Shown: positions 10,963-20,011 of the stretch, piece after piece
How positions within the stretch are numbered: the first letter of the stretch is position 1
Layout: each line of letters begins with the position of its first letter
Source: Rufibacter sp. XAAS-G3-1
Lineage (GTDB): Bacteria; Bacteroidota; Bacteroidia; Cytophagales; Hymenobacteraceae
Assembly: GCF_013623775.1 (NCBI RefSeq)
Contig: NZ_JABFAM010000006.1
Span: forward strand, 310,001 to 374,000
Length of the DNA: 64,000 bases
Direction: 5' to 3'
Notes under the pieces: model-generated
Seen by the model: the letters and a program-made list of their open reading frames with translations, nothing else
Told to the model about the DNA's origin: nothing
Databases searched by the model: none
Made by a program: the position numbers and the translations under genes

Positions 10963-13900
10963 TTAGAAACCAAGATTTAAGCCCACTACAAAGGTTCTGG
11001 GTCTCAGGTAAAAGTTGTTGTCAATACCACTGCTGATCTCTGGATCTACCCCGGTGTATTTGGTCACGGTGAACACGTTCTGGCAAGTAAGGCTTAGCCT
11101 TAGATTAGCGGTATTGAACACTTTACCGGCATTGTACCCCAAGGTCAGGTTGTCCATGCGCAGGAAAGAAGCATTTTCAATGTAATAGTCAGATTGGTAC
11201 TGATTATTCACGAAGTTGCTGTTGTAGAAGCTGGTGCTGCTGTTACCAAGGAAACCTGAAGGGTTGAGGATGTTACGGGCAACCCCCAGGTTAGCAGAGA
11301 TGTTGTTGTACATGTAGTTCCCCAGATAAGCCCGCATAATGGTGCTTAGGTTCCATTTTTTATAGTCCACCTGCGTATTGAAGCCCAAGGTAACCTGAGG
11401 AGCCGCCGCCTTATACCGGTACATGTCATTTTGATTGATGATTCCATCATCATTCAAATCTGCATATACGCCTTCTAACGGGGTGCCATTTTCATTATAT
11501 ACCTGTTTGTACACGAAGAAGGAATAAGGTCTGTACCCAACGGTGTTAATCTGGATGTTCTGACCGGTTGCACCGGAGATTCCGCCCACCGGGTCACCAA
11601 GGTAAGCAAGGTCTTCAGCGGCAGTTAACTTGGTGATTTCACTTCTGTTCGCCGTTAGGTTTAAGCCAATGCTCCAATTCAGGTTTTCCTTTTGCACCGG
11701 AACCGCATTGATGCTGAACTCTAAACCTTTGTTTATTAAATTACCTACGTTGGTAAAAATCTTATTACTGAAGTTTGAGCCTACCGGAATATTCACAATG
11801 TTCAGCAGATCTTCCGTCTGCTTATAATAAACATCTATAGATCCATTAATCCGGTTGTTGAAGAAACCGTAATCTAAACCAATGTTAGAAGTAGCGGTTT
11901 GCTCCCATTTGATGTTGGCATCATACGCCGCAGGGGTGTACATATAATAGTAGTTGTTCCCTAGTTGGTACTGAGCCGACTCTGTACTCAAGCCATATAC
12001 AGGTAGGTAGGCATAGTTATTCCCAATCTCCTGCTGGCCCGTAACCCCATAACTCACTCTGAGTTTCAAATCATTCAGGGCGGTTACTGTTCTCAAGAAC
12101 GGCTCTTCGCTAATTCTCCAGGCCAAAGAAGCAGATGGGAACACCCCCCATCTGCCATCGGGCGAGAACCGCGATGATCCGTCCGTCCGTACGGTACCAG
12201 TGAAAGTATATTTATCCCTGAAGGTGTAAATCAAACGACCATAGTAGGATATCAAGGTGTTTTCAGGAATGTCGAACGGAAACACAGGCGTACTTCCTTC
12301 TATGATATCGCCGGCGGCACTGAAGTTAGGATAGTTGTAGTTTTTAGTCTGGTTGTTGTAATACCCATAACCAGCCGTGGCATTCACATTACTTTTAATC
12401 CCGGTCAGGTCTTTGGTGTAGTTCAAATAAAACTCCAGGACTTTATTATTTACCCGCTGGAGGTAATAGTTGTTTGTACCAGCCGTGGAATAGCTTTGCG
12501 CAGCCTCAGCCGGCACAAATACGGTTCCCTTCCCTTTGGCTATATCATACCCCAGGTTTAGATTGGCGTGTAGTTCAGGTAAGAAATGGAAACTGTAATC
12601 AAGCTGGGCATTACCAAAACTTCTCTGCACTTCGCTTCTGTCATTTCTTTGTTCCAGCAAAGCCACCGGGTTTCTTGAGGCATTCGGGTTTAAGAGGATG
12701 TTCCCCTTGTCATCCCTGGAAACCCATTCAAAATAATCCCCAAACTGGCTTTCTGTCCGTACAGGTTGGGTGGGGTCAAAAGCCACCGCTGCGCCAATGG
12801 CCCCTTGGTTAGCAAACCGGGTATTGGTAATGGAACCCTTTACATTCAAGTCAATTTTGAGATGGTCATCTAAAAGGCGCGGAGTCAGGCTAACAGCGGC
12901 CGATTTACGTTCAAATTCATCTGTCCGCAGAACGCCATCTTGGTTCAAATAGCCCACAGAGACGCGATAAGGCATGTTCTTGTAAGCCCCGGAAAGGCTT
13001 AGGTTATTGTCTGTTCCAGTGGCTGTTTGGTAAACCTCATCTTGCCAATCGGTATTGGCTGTTCCCAGAAGGGTCTTTTGGGCGGGGGTGCCATTCTCGT
13101 TTACATAGGCCCGGAACTCATCTGCTCCCAGCACATCTACTTTCTTGGTGACAGTAGAAACAATGTATTGGGTATTGAAGTTAACGGTTGGTTTACCGCT
13201 CTGTCCTTTCTTGGTGGTAATCAGCACCACCCCATTAGATGCCCGGGAACCATAAATAGCCGTAGCGGAAGCATCTTTCAAGATGGTCATGGATTCAATA
13301 TCATTCGGGTTGATTAAGCTCAAAGGGTTTGAAGCCCCAGAAATATTATACCCGGTGAGAGGCACTCCATCCACTACGAATAACGGATCATTGCTAGCGT
13401 TCAAGGAAGCCCCACCCCGGATGCGGATGGTACTGCCCGAACCTGGCTGCCCACCACTGGAGGTAATCTGCACCCCGGCGACCTTACCCATGATAAGCTG
13501 TTCAGGCGTGGTCACGTTCCCCTGCTGAAAATCTTCAGAACCCACCGTGGCTACCGCCCCTGAAAGATCTTCTCTGTTCTGGGTACCATACCCAATCACC
13601 ACTACCTCATCCAGGGCTCTGGCATCGGTCAAAAGGTTTACGTTGTAAGTTGACTGGGTTCCTACGGGTATCTCCTGCGACACATACCCAATGTAAGAGA
13701 ACACCAGGGTACCGGCAGTGCCAGAAATCGGAAGAGAGAACTGTCCGTTTACGTCAGTAGCGGTGGCGGTAGTGGTACCTTTCAGCACCACAGATACTCC
13801 AATAAGCGGAGCAGTTCCGTCTCCGGTCACAGTACCAGTAATGGTTCTTTGCTGGGCAACCGCTGGCCCAGCGCCTACCAACAGAATGGCTACCAACAGC

Positions 13901-13986
13901 ACCAGCAGGGAAGATACTTTCCCTAGTTGCCGAAAGCTATGCCAGCCTAGGTATATTGGCTGATTCTCAGGTAATAAGTTTGTCAT
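10963..13986 (-). CDS. susC: SusC/RagA family TonB-linked outer-membrane receptor
   Basis: A receptor of 1007 residues from the ATG at 13986; an in-frame GTG at 14046 would add 20 residues, but the ATG places the signal peptide core (SSLLVLLVAILLVGAGPAVA) normally. Order of domains: signal peptide, carboxypeptidase-D-like beta domain (TITGTVTGDG...), a plug with the SusC hallmark DEVVVIGYGTQ, then a large TonB-dependent barrel ending in an aromatic residue (LNLGF). It imports oligosaccharides across the outer membrane with SusD as lid. First gene of susC-susD-susE, divergent from the LacI regulator. Confidence 0.94.
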   Translation of the reverse strand: MTNLLPENQPIYLGWHSFRQLGKVSSLLVLLVAILLVGAGPAVAQQRTITGTVTGDGTAPLIGVSVVLKGTTTATATDVNGQFSLPISGTAGTLVFSYIGYVSQEIPVGTQSTYNVNLLTDARALDEVVVIGYGTQNREDLSGAVATVGSEDFQQGNVTTPEQLIMGKVAGVQITSSGGQPGSGSTIRIRGGASLNASNDPLFVVDGVPLTGYNISGASNPLSLINPNDIESMTILKDASATAIYGSRASNGVVLITTKKGQSGKPTVNFNTQYIVSTVTKKVDVLGADEFRAYVNENGTPAQKTLLGTANTDWQDEVYQTATGTDNNLSLSGAYKNMPYRVSVGYLNQDGVLRTDEFERKSAAVSLTPRLLDDHLKIDLNVKGSITNTRFANQGAIGAAVAFDPTQPVRTESQFGDYFEWVSRDDKGNILLNPNASRNPVALLEQRNDRSEVQRSFGNAQLDYSFHFLPELHANLNLGYDIAKGKGTVFVPAEAAQSYSTAGTNNYYLQRVNNKVLEFYLNYTKDLTGIKSNVNATAGYGYYNNQTKNYNYPNFSAAGDIIEGSTPVFPFDIPENTLISYYGRLIYTFRDKYTFTGTVRTDGSSRFSPDGRWGVFPSASLAWRISEEPFLRTVTALNDLKLRVSYGVTGQQEIGNNYAYLPVYGLSTESAQYQLGNNYYYMYTPAAYDANIKWEQTATSNIGLDYGFFNNRINGSIDVYYKQTEDLLNIVNIPVGSNFSNKIFTNVGNLINKGLEFSINAVPVQKENLNWSIGLNLTANRSEITKLTAAEDLAYLGDPVGGISGATGQNIQINTVGYRPYSFFVYKQVYNENGTPLEGVYADLNDDGIINQNDMYRYKAAAPQVTLGFNTQVDYKKWNLSTIMRAYLGNYMYNNISANLGVARNILNPSGFLGNSSTSFYNSNFVNNQYQSDYYIENASFLRMDNLTLGYNAGKVFNTANLRLSLTCQNVFTVTKYTGVDPEISSGIDNNFYLRPRTFVVGLNLGF

Positions 13987-14084
13987 AAATGAAGGATTAA
14001 GATGGTTTTTTTGAAGTAAGAGAAACAAATAATCAGCTGAAAACACTGATGCTCATTACAAAAATGAAAGAAATCAACGGTTAC

Positions 14085-14096
14085 GAAATCGATTTC
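14085..14096. promoter_or_regulatory. Candidate LacI-family operator between susC and the regulator
   Basis: Perfect 12-base palindrome GAAATCGATTTC with a central CG, the usual form of LacI-family sites. It lies 99 bp before the susC start, in the divergent intergenic region. The nine-base half GAAATCGAT recurs at 14316-14324, just before the regulator start. Confidence 0.5.
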
Positions 14097-14250
14097 CTTA
14101 GCGATTTATGAATTTAAAACCGAATCTCAAAGGATTTGTTACAACAAAATAACAAGTTTTTTTTAATGATTTGCCAAAAATAGATTCTCAGGACTTGATA
14201 TTTTAAAAAAAATCAAGCGGTTAGTGCCCTATTTTTAAGATTTGTTTAAT

Positions 14251-14258
14251 TAGATTTG
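14251..14258 (+). promoter_or_regulatory. Candidate -7 promoter element of the LacI-type gene
   Basis: TAGATTTG fits the Bacteroidota TAnnTTTG -7 element and lies 73 bp before the start codon. No clear TTG was seen at the expected -33 position. On the other strand CAAAAATA at 14175-14182 reads as TATTTTTG and could serve susC. Confidence 0.35.
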
Positions 14259-14315
14259 TTTCAATAGTACCTACAAGAGATTGTCACAGGGAATATTCTT
14301 CTCTGACTCACTAAG

Positions 14316-14324
14316 AAATCGATG
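14316..14324. promoter_or_regulatory. Half-site copy of the candidate operator
   Basis: GAAATCGAT repeats nine bases of the 14085-14096 palindrome and ends seven bases before the regulator ATG. If bound, it would allow autoregulation. Confidence 0.35.
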
Positions 14325-14331
14325 TTCCCCT

Positions 14332-15378
14332 ATGAGTAGAACTACCATACATGATATAGCTAAAGAACTAAATACAAGCCCTTCAACGGTTTCCAAAGCG
14401 TTGAACGACCATCCTTCCATCAGTGCCGCCACCAAAGAACTGATCAAAGCGGCGGCCCAGAACCTGAACTACCGGCAGAACCGCCTGGCTTCTTCTTTAA
14501 GGTCTGGCAGAACCAACATTATTGGAATTGTCATCCCTAGTGCAGACATCGGGTTCTTTGGCGGGGTGGTGCACGGCATTGAGAAACTGGCCCGCAGCAA
14601 CGGCTACAACATCCTTTTGTTCCAGTCGCACGAGACCGGCGAGTATGAGGTAGAAGGGATAGAGACCCTGCTGCAAACCAGTGTGGACGGGATCATAGTC
14701 TCCATTGCCAAAGACACCCCCAACCTGGATCATTTCTATGACGTGAAAAAGCGGAAAGTGCCGCTTATCTTATTTGACCGGATAAAAGATGAATTGAACT
14801 CCCCATCTGTAGTGGTGGATGACTACAAAGGGGCTTTCATGGCCACCGAGCATTTGATCCAGCAGGGCTATACCCGCATTGCCCATATCTCAGGGCCACA
14901 GCACATCAAAATCTTCAATGACCGGTTGTGCGGCTATGTAGACGCGCTTAAAACAAACAACCTGCCCGTAGACGATGACCTGATCCAGTACGGCCGAAAC
15001 TCCATTGAATCTGGCAGGGACAGCGCCGAACGCCTTTTGGCCAGAAACAAAGGCATGGATGCCATCTTTGCGGCGGTAGACATCACCGCGCTGGGCGCCT
15101 TGCAGTACCTGAAGCAGGCTGGCGTGAAAATGCCCGAAAAAATAGGCATCATCGGTTTCGGGAATGAACCCTTTAGTCCTTACGTCACGCCCAGCCTGTC
15201 TACCATTGACCAGCAACCCGCCCGCATGGGGGAAGAGGCGTTTACTCTGTTCTTAGAAGCCATGGCCAAAAAAACCGCAGGCTCCCACGCAGGGGAAGTA
15301 ATGGAAGAACCCAAAAAGATAGTGCTGGAACCCGTCCTGATTGTTCGCGAATCTTCGGTCAGGAACCCACAGGCGTAG
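14332..15378 (+). CDS. LacI family transcriptional regulator of the glucan locus
   Basis: A 348-residue regulator from the ATG at 14332; an in-frame TTG 51 bases upstream would add a segment foreign to the family. The N terminus is a typical LacI helix-turn-helix (TTIHDIAKELNTSPSTVSKAL), followed by a hinge helix (NRLASSLRSG) and a two-lobed periplasmic-binding-like sensor domain with SADIGFFGGVVHGIE, DGIIVS, DDYKGAF, IAHISGP and IGIIGFGNEPFSPYVTP. It probably binds a sugar or sugar phosphate and controls the divergent susCDE operon, and perhaps GH97 and GH13. Position and operator-like palindromes support this; the ligand is unknown. Confidence 0.9.
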   Translation: MSRTTIHDIAKELNTSPSTVSKALNDHPSISAATKELIKAAAQNLNYRQNRLASSLRSGRTNIIGIVIPSADIGFFGGVVHGIEKLARSNGYNILLFQSHETGEYEVEGIETLLQTSVDGIIVSIAKDTPNLDHFYDVKKRKVPLILFDRIKDELNSPSVVVDDYKGAFMATEHLIQQGYTRIAHISGPQHIKIFNDRLCGYVDALKTNNLPVDDDLIQYGRNSIESGRDSAERLLARNKGMDAIFAAVDITALGALQYLKQAGVKMPEKIGIIGFGNEPFSPYVTPSLSTIDQQPARMGEEAFTLFLEAMAKKTAGSHAGEVMEEPKKIVLEPVLIVRESSVRNPQA

Positions 15379-15397
15379 GCAGAAAGCAAAAAGGAAC

Positions 15398-15441
15398 CCC
15401 TGTTTTTGGCTTGTTTTTCATAAAACAGGTTAAAAGCAGGG
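15398..15441. repeat. p-family palindrome after the LacI-type gene
   Basis: Imperfect palindrome CCCTGTTTTTGGCTTG...CAGGTTAAAAGCAGGG, 20 bases after the stop codon; it may double as a terminator. Confidence 0.6.
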
Positions 15442-15510
15442 AATTGAGCAGTTCACTTAGCCGAAGAAGTGCCGTCTCCCCGCGCCGCTTCTCCTGAACA
15501 TTATTCTTTT

Positions 15511-15659
15511 GCCCGCATTCCGTCCCCCCTTTGAGGGGGTAGGGCGCTTGAAAAACCGAAACCAGCTACTATAAAAAGATTAAAAATAATTCTCTAAAAT
15601 GCCTGATTAGCACGAGAAATCATCCCCCTACCCCCTTAAAAGGGGGACGGAATGCGGGC
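15511..15659. repeat. C/G-rich inverted repeat element
   Basis: Arms 15511-15544 and 15626-15659 are near-perfect complements. Each holds a small internal hairpin (CCCCCTTTGAGGGGG on the left, CCCCCTTAAAAGGGGG on the right). The 81-bp centre is AT-rich and noncoding. It is a dispersed-repeat type distinct from R, P and S. Confidence 0.7.
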
Positions 15660-15768
15660 CGGAGGGTGGGGCTCAAGGACGGAACAGGTGCTTAAGCTTA
15701 GCTAGTTAGATGCTTCTGTGTGATTCTGTATTGCTCGCGCAATTTCTGAATTCGCGTTGTTTTATGAA

Positions 15769-15805
15769 AACTATCCAAAAACGGGGACTCCCTTTTTGGA
15801 TAGTT
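15769..15805. terminator. Hairpin of unknown role
   Basis: AACTATCCAAAAA (15769-15781) pairs with TTTTTGGATAGTT (15793-15805) across an 11-base loop. It sits in a noncoding gap. At about 15823-15848 a short hairpin of the type CACTCGCTCGCCTCTGGC follows, which recurs at about 29781-29806. Confidence 0.4.
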
Positions 15806-15891
15806 CTAAAAAGGGAACGATTTCACTCGCTCGCCTCTGGCAAGTGTGACGTTTTGGTTTATCATTACTTTTCCAATACTCCCCCTTTTTA

Positions 15892-16051
15892 GAGCATGTT
15901 TAAATTTCATTTTTGCGCTACAAACGGCCATAAAAAGAACCTGCGTTCGCCTTTTTTTCGCCCCGTAGCGCTGCCACGCGGCTCAAAAAACGCTTCCGCA
16001 GAACCTTTCTCTGGCCATTTTCGCCAGCAAACCTGAAATTTAAACAAGCTC
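15892..16051. mobile_element. R-family MITE, copy 1 (160 bp)
   Basis: Starts GAGCATGTTTAAATTTCA and ends with its complement-like TGAAATTTAAACAAGCTC. It is flanked by TTA at 15889-15891 and 16052-16054, a 3-bp target duplication. The interior is itself largely self-complementary and has no reading frame. Confidence 0.88.
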
Positions 16052-16085
16052 TTAGATGGTTTTAACGTTGGGGCTACGAAGCGTT

Positions 16086-16520
16086 TTAGGGCTGTTTTTT
16101 CAAAAACAGGTTCTTTTCCATCTGCACGTACTCAACCCCGTTCTTTTCAAACGTCTCCCCTTGCACCTGCATTCCGGCTCTCAGGTAGAACCCGAGGGCT
16201 GAGGTTCGGGCGTGGCACCAAATGGTGGTGTCGTTTTGGGTGCGGGCGTAAGCGAAGACATGCTTTAAAAGTTTTCGGCCCAGGCCTCTCCCTTGAAAGG
16301 AAGGCAACGTGGCAAATTTCCTGAACTGTACCCGGTTATCTTCCTGGAACAGAGAAATCACGGAAACCAGTTGTTCGTCTTTAAAGGTGCCGAAGTGAAC
16401 CCCAACCGCATCATCCGGTAGTTGAACAAACTCTAGTGACTGATCGGGCCACATGACCTGGTGCCGCACCGGCCAGGTTTGCGCCGCCGTAATGCGCTTA
16501 ATTTCTGTTTTACCGGGCAT
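16086..16520 (-). CDS. GNAT family N-acetyltransferase
   Basis: A 144-residue protein of GNAT size. The acetyl-CoA binding motif is clear: LPSFQGRGLGRKLLKHVF (about residues 82-99) with the Q-G-R-G-L-G loop, followed by the ALGFYLRAGM motif typical of the family's last strands. Substrate unknown. Its start overlaps the end of gldG by 11 bp. Its last codons (encoding FLKKQP) and stop lie within a p-family palindrome (about 16083-16113), so the C terminus has been set by that repeat. It is probably translated from the same mRNA as gldFG. Confidence 0.82.
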   Translation of the reverse strand: MPGKTEIKRITAAQTWPVRHQVMWPDQSLEFVQLPDDAVGVHFGTFKDEQLVSVISLFQEDNRVQFRKFATLPSFQGRGLGRKLLKHVFAYARTQNDTTIWCHARTSALGFYLRAGMQVQGETFEKNGVEYVQMEKNLFLKKQP

Positions 16521-18219
16521 ACTTCCGTTTCCGGAGCCAAAACTTAGCCACCCCGAAGAGCAGCAGCAAGGCCAGCGGGATGCCCAGGTTTATGGCTTGC
16601 CACTTGGTTCTTTCTTCGCGCAGTTTTGCTTTGTCCAGTGGTCTTAGTTTGATTTCTTTTCCGCGGAGTTCAATCAAGCCTTTCTCGTCCAGCAGGAAAT
16701 CGGCCACGTTTTTCAGGAGTTCTTTGTTTGCGTAGCGCGAGCGCGAGAAACGATCAAACCCTAATTCCAGCGGCCGGCCCGAGCGCGGGTCTACGTCATT
16801 GGCGGCTAAATCTCCGTCAGAAAAAATAACGAGTTGGGAGGCTTTGCCTTCGGCCTGGAACGGAATTCTTGTCCCTGCCGGAACGGGACGGTTCTTGAAC
16901 ACTGACTGGAATTTCCCCTCCAGCAAATACCCCACCGGAATGGCATTCTGGCTGAAAAGCCTGGGGTCACGGTCAACCCGCGGGTCGTTCAAAGAAATAG
17001 AAACCGGCGAATCGCGCTTGCGCGAGTATTGGGAAGTCCAGAGCAGCGGCGATTTTTTAATGCCCACGGCTTTCACGGTGTCTAGTGAACTGACGAACCG
17101 GGTTTGCACGGCATCCAGGTTACGGGTGAGCGGCAGGTTACTGAAGTTGCTGATGAGCGGATAATAGCGCCAAGGCACCAGTTGGGTCTGGGGCTGGTTG
17201 CCCATGTAGCCCGTCACCATGGGAATGAAGCTGGCGTTCAGATCCTGCACCAAATCTGGGTTCACCCGCACGCCGTACTTGAAAAGCAAATCCTGCAGGT
17301 TCAGGTCATACGGAAACGCCAGGAACCCTTCTTCCCGCACGCTGTCCAGTGAGGCGCGTACGCCGTCCAGCATGAACAGCATTTTGCCGCCCCTAATCAG
17401 AAACTGATCTAGTTTGTATTTATCCAGTTCAGAAAAGGGCTGGGTGGGTTTCAGGAGCACCACCAGGTTGAAGTTGTTCAAATCAGGCACCTGCGAAAGA
17501 TTCACGCGGTTTACGGTGTAATATTCCGAAAGCGTGCCCAAAAAGTCGGCGGCCTGCGGAAGCCAGAGTTCGCCGTGGCCCTGCAACACCCCTATTCTGC
17601 CGGCACTCACAGAGGCTACTTTCCTGATGGCCGAGGCCAACTCGTATTCCAACCCTTCAATGGACTGGTTCAAACGCTCTTCGGGCGGAGCCGCTTGGCT
17701 GCCTTTCAGTAAGATGGCCGCCGTTTCTTTGTTTCCCGCCGAGATCAAGGCCCCCGGAAAAACAATTTTCTCTACTTTCTTGTCGCCTTCCTGCGCAAAC
17801 AGGTTGGTAGGCTGCAGGCCTTTCTGCGCCAATTGGGTGTAGAACTGGTTACGGGCCTGCTCATTGGTATTGGTGTTGGGGTCTACAAACTGGTACTGGA
17901 TGTTGCCGTCTGAGTACAGACGGAACTCCTCCAGCATCTCGCGGGTGCTGTTCTGGAGCCTCCGGAAACCGGCCGGAAATTCCCCTTCCAGATACACGGT
18001 CACTTGCACCGGTTCTTTGAGGTCGGTGAGCAGGTTTTTGGTTTGGTCAGAGATGGAATAGCGTTGGTCTTCGGTTAAATCTATCCGGAAGAAGTACCGA
18101 TTGGCTACGAAGTTCAGCACCAGCAGCAGCCCAACGGCCACCAGAAAGAACGTCCAATCTTGCCCGCGGCGGCTTTCCACTTTGGGGTTTGGGGTTTGGG
18201 GGGCTGTCTGCTCTACCAT
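16510..18219 (-). CDS. gldG: Gliding-motility ABC transporter subunit GldG
   Basis: A 569-residue membrane protein matching GldG, the auxiliary subunit of the GldAFG ABC system. One N-terminal membrane helix (about residues 24-42) is followed by FRIDLTEDQRYSIS, a hallmark of the family, then a large periplasmic domain with VTVYLEGEFPAGFRRL and a GxLFMLDG-type segment, and a C-terminal helix (about 545-562). It overlaps gldF by 7 bp. GldAFG is required for gliding in Flavobacterium johnsoniae; in other Bacteroidota its substrate is unclear. Confidence 0.93.
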   Translation of the reverse strand: MVEQTAPQTPNPKVESRRGQDWTFFLVAVGLLLVLNFVANRYFFRIDLTEDQRYSISDQTKNLLTDLKEPVQVTVYLEGEFPAGFRRLQNSTREMLEEFRLYSDGNIQYQFVDPNTNTNEQARNQFYTQLAQKGLQPTNLFAQEGDKKVEKIVFPGALISAGNKETAAILLKGSQAAPPEERLNQSIEGLEYELASAIRKVASVSAGRIGVLQGHGELWLPQAADFLGTLSEYYTVNRVNLSQVPDLNNFNLVVLLKPTQPFSELDKYKLDQFLIRGGKMLFMLDGVRASLDSVREEGFLAFPYDLNLQDLLFKYGVRVNPDLVQDLNASFIPMVTGYMGNQPQTQLVPWRYYPLISNFSNLPLTRNLDAVQTRFVSSLDTVKAVGIKKSPLLWTSQYSRKRDSPVSISLNDPRVDRDPRLFSQNAIPVGYLLEGKFQSVFKNRPVPAGTRIPFQAEGKASQLVIFSDGDLAANDVDPRSGRPLELGFDRFSRSRYANKELLKNVADFLLDEKGLIELRGKEIKLRPLDKAKLREERTKWQAINLGIPLALLLLFGVAKFWLRKRKYAR

Positions 18220-18941
18220 TTTCTGCTCTCTAACACCAGTTTAGTCCCCAATAACATTATGGTAATCACACTTAGAAAATACAGCACATCTCTAGAGTCA
18301 ATCAACCCTTTGCTGATGGAGCTGTAGTGATACGAAATGCCCAACTGCGCAATGTAGTACGACATGGTTCCCCAGGCATCAATGGAAGCCAGCAAGTCAA
18401 AACCAGTGTACACCAGGTAACACAAGAACACCGCCAGAATGAACGCCACAATCTGGTTCTCGGTGAGGGACGAAGCAAAAATGCCCATGGCCACGAACAC
18501 CGCCGCCAGAAACACCAGCCCCAGGTAAGAACCCGCCACAGCTGCCGAGTCAATGTTCCCCACCGGGTCGCCCAGTTGGTACACGCTTACATAATACAGC
18601 AACGTGGGCAGCAGCGCGAACAAGGCCAGCAGCAAACAAGCAAAATACTTACCCAACAGTAACTGGGTATCTGAAAGGGGTTTGGTCAGGAGCAGTTCCA
18701 TGGTACCGCCTTTGCGCTCCTCGGCGAAGGCGCGCATGGTAATGGCCGGAATCAGGAACAGGAACAGCCAGGGCGCCAGCATGAACACGCTCTGTAAATC
18801 GGCGTAGCCGTAGTCCAGCACGCTGCTATCTGGGAAAACCCACATGAACAGGCCCGTGGCTACCAGAAACACCCCCATGACAATGTAGCCAATGAGGGAA
18901 TTGAGGTAGGAATTAAACTCTTTGGAAAGAATGGCGAACAT
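18213..18941 (-). CDS. gldF: Gliding-motility ABC transporter permease GldF
   Basis: A 242-residue ABC-2 type permease with six predicted membrane segments. It starts MFAILSKEFNSYLNSLIGYIV, as GldF proteins do, and contains the conserved AFAEERKGGTMELLLTKP loop near residues 91-108. It overlaps gldG by 7 bp, and gldA lies 140 bp upstream, a gap holding a p-family palindrome. Together the three encode one ABC transporter in the inner membrane. Confidence 0.94.
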   Translation of the reverse strand: MFAILSKEFNSYLNSLIGYIVMGVFLVATGLFMWVFPDSSVLDYGYADLQSVFMLAPWLFLFLIPAITMRAFAEERKGGTMELLLTKPLSDTQLLLGKYFACLLLALFALLPTLLYYVSVYQLGDPVGNIDSAAVAGSYLGLVFLAAVFVAMGIFASSLTENQIVAFILAVFLCYLVYTGFDLLASIDAWGTMSYYIAQLGISYHYSSISKGLIDSRDVLYFLSVITIMLLGTKLVLESRKW

Positions 18942-19035
18942 ATGATTTGGATACAGGTATCAAGACACAAGTATCAAGATTTTTTAAGTGGTACTTATGG
19001 GCTAGTATTGTTTTAACCAACAACGTAGGAGCACT

Positions 19036-19075
19036 GCTTTTCAGCACGTTTTCTCAAAAACAAGCCGAAAACAGG
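19036..19075. repeat. p-family palindrome between gldA and gldF
   Basis: Degenerate copy of the TTTTnnGCnnGTTTT...AAAACAnGCCGAAAAC palindrome. It lies in the gldA-gldF gap, seven bases before the gldA stop codon. Confidence 0.5.
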
Positions 19076-19081
19076 TGGTGC

Positions 19082-20002
19082 TTACTTCCCTGCCTTGGTC
19101 AGATCCTGAAACAGTTTCTCTAAGGAATTCTCTTCCTGCTGAAGACCCACCAAGGGCCAGCCTCTTTCCCCGGCCAGCCGGAAAATGGCCGAGCGAAGGT
19201 CGGTTTTGGCCGTAGCGATGACGCGGTACTTCAAGGGCCCGGCTGGTTCTACGCGTTCTACTCCCGGTAAAGCTAAGAAAGGGGCCGTATCAACTTCGGC
19301 TTCAAACTCGGCTAAGATGCGGGTTTCCTGGCGGCCCATGTTTTTGAGCTCGGCCACCGGACTGTCGGCTACCAGTTTGCCTTGGTTGATGATGAGCACG
19401 CGGTCACAGAGCGCACTTACCTCCTGCATGATGTGGGTGGAGAACAAAACGGTCTTGGCCTGCCCTACCTGCTTAATCAACTGCCTGATTTCTACAATCT
19501 GGTTGGGGTCAAGGCCGGTGGTAGGTTCATCCAGAATCAATACCTGCGGGTCATGAATCAAGGCCTGCGCCAAGCCCACCCGCTGCCGATAGCCTTTGGA
19601 CAAAGCGCCAATTTTCTTGTGGCGCTCCCGGGTGAGTCCGCAGAGGTTGATCATCTCCTCGGTACGGGCTTTGAGGTGGCTGCTGCCCAAACCGTGCAGT
19701 TTTCCCACGAAGTGCAGGTACTCGCGCACGTACATGTCCAGGTACAGCGGGTTATGCTCGGGCAGGTAGCCTACCTGGCGGCGCACTTCTTTGGGTTCTT
19801 CCAGCACATCATGGCCGTTCACCAGTACCGTTCCGCTGCTGGGCGGCAGGTAACAGGTGGCAATTTTCATGGTAGTGGATTTGCCTGCGCCGTTGGGGCC
19901 CAGAAAGCCCACAATCTCGCCGGTATTTACCGAGAATGAGACATGGTCAACGGCGGCCTGGGTACCGTACAGTTTGGTCAGATCCTTTATTTCAATTCCC
20001 AT
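19082..20002 (-). CDS. gldA: Gliding-motility ABC transporter ATP-binding protein GldA
   Basis: A 306-residue ATPase with Walker A GPNGAGKST (about 35-43), Q-loop, signature SKGYRQRVGLAQAL (LSxGxxQ variant) near 133-146, Walker B VLILDEP and switch His in FSTHIMQ. The C-terminal 80 residues form the GldA-type regulatory extension. It energises GldF/GldG. The next gene upstream, a short-chain dehydrogenase, ends 10 bp before it, so the two may be cotranscribed. Confidence 0.94.
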   Translation of the reverse strand: MGIEIKDLTKLYGTQAAVDHVSFSVNTGEIVGFLGPNGAGKSTTMKIATCYLPPSSGTVLVNGHDVLEEPKEVRRQVGYLPEHNPLYLDMYVREYLHFVGKLHGLGSSHLKARTEEMINLCGLTRERHKKIGALSKGYRQRVGLAQALIHDPQVLILDEPTTGLDPNQIVEIRQLIKQVGQAKTVLFSTHIMQEVSALCDRVLIINQGKLVADSPVAELKNMGRQETRILAEFEAEVDTAPFLALPGVERVEPAGPLKYRVIATAKTDLRSAIFRLAGERGWPLVGLQQEENSLEKLFQDLTKAGK

Positions 20003-20011
20003 GCGTGCGGG

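Noticed and set aside
13984-14046. GTG start of the SusC gene at 14046
   Set aside because: The ATG at 13986 gives a better placed signal peptide; the extra 20 residues lack similarity to SusC starts.
15710-15892. 60-codon ORF on the plus strand
   Set aside because: It overlaps a hairpin and ends in an R MITE boundary; no protein-like composition.
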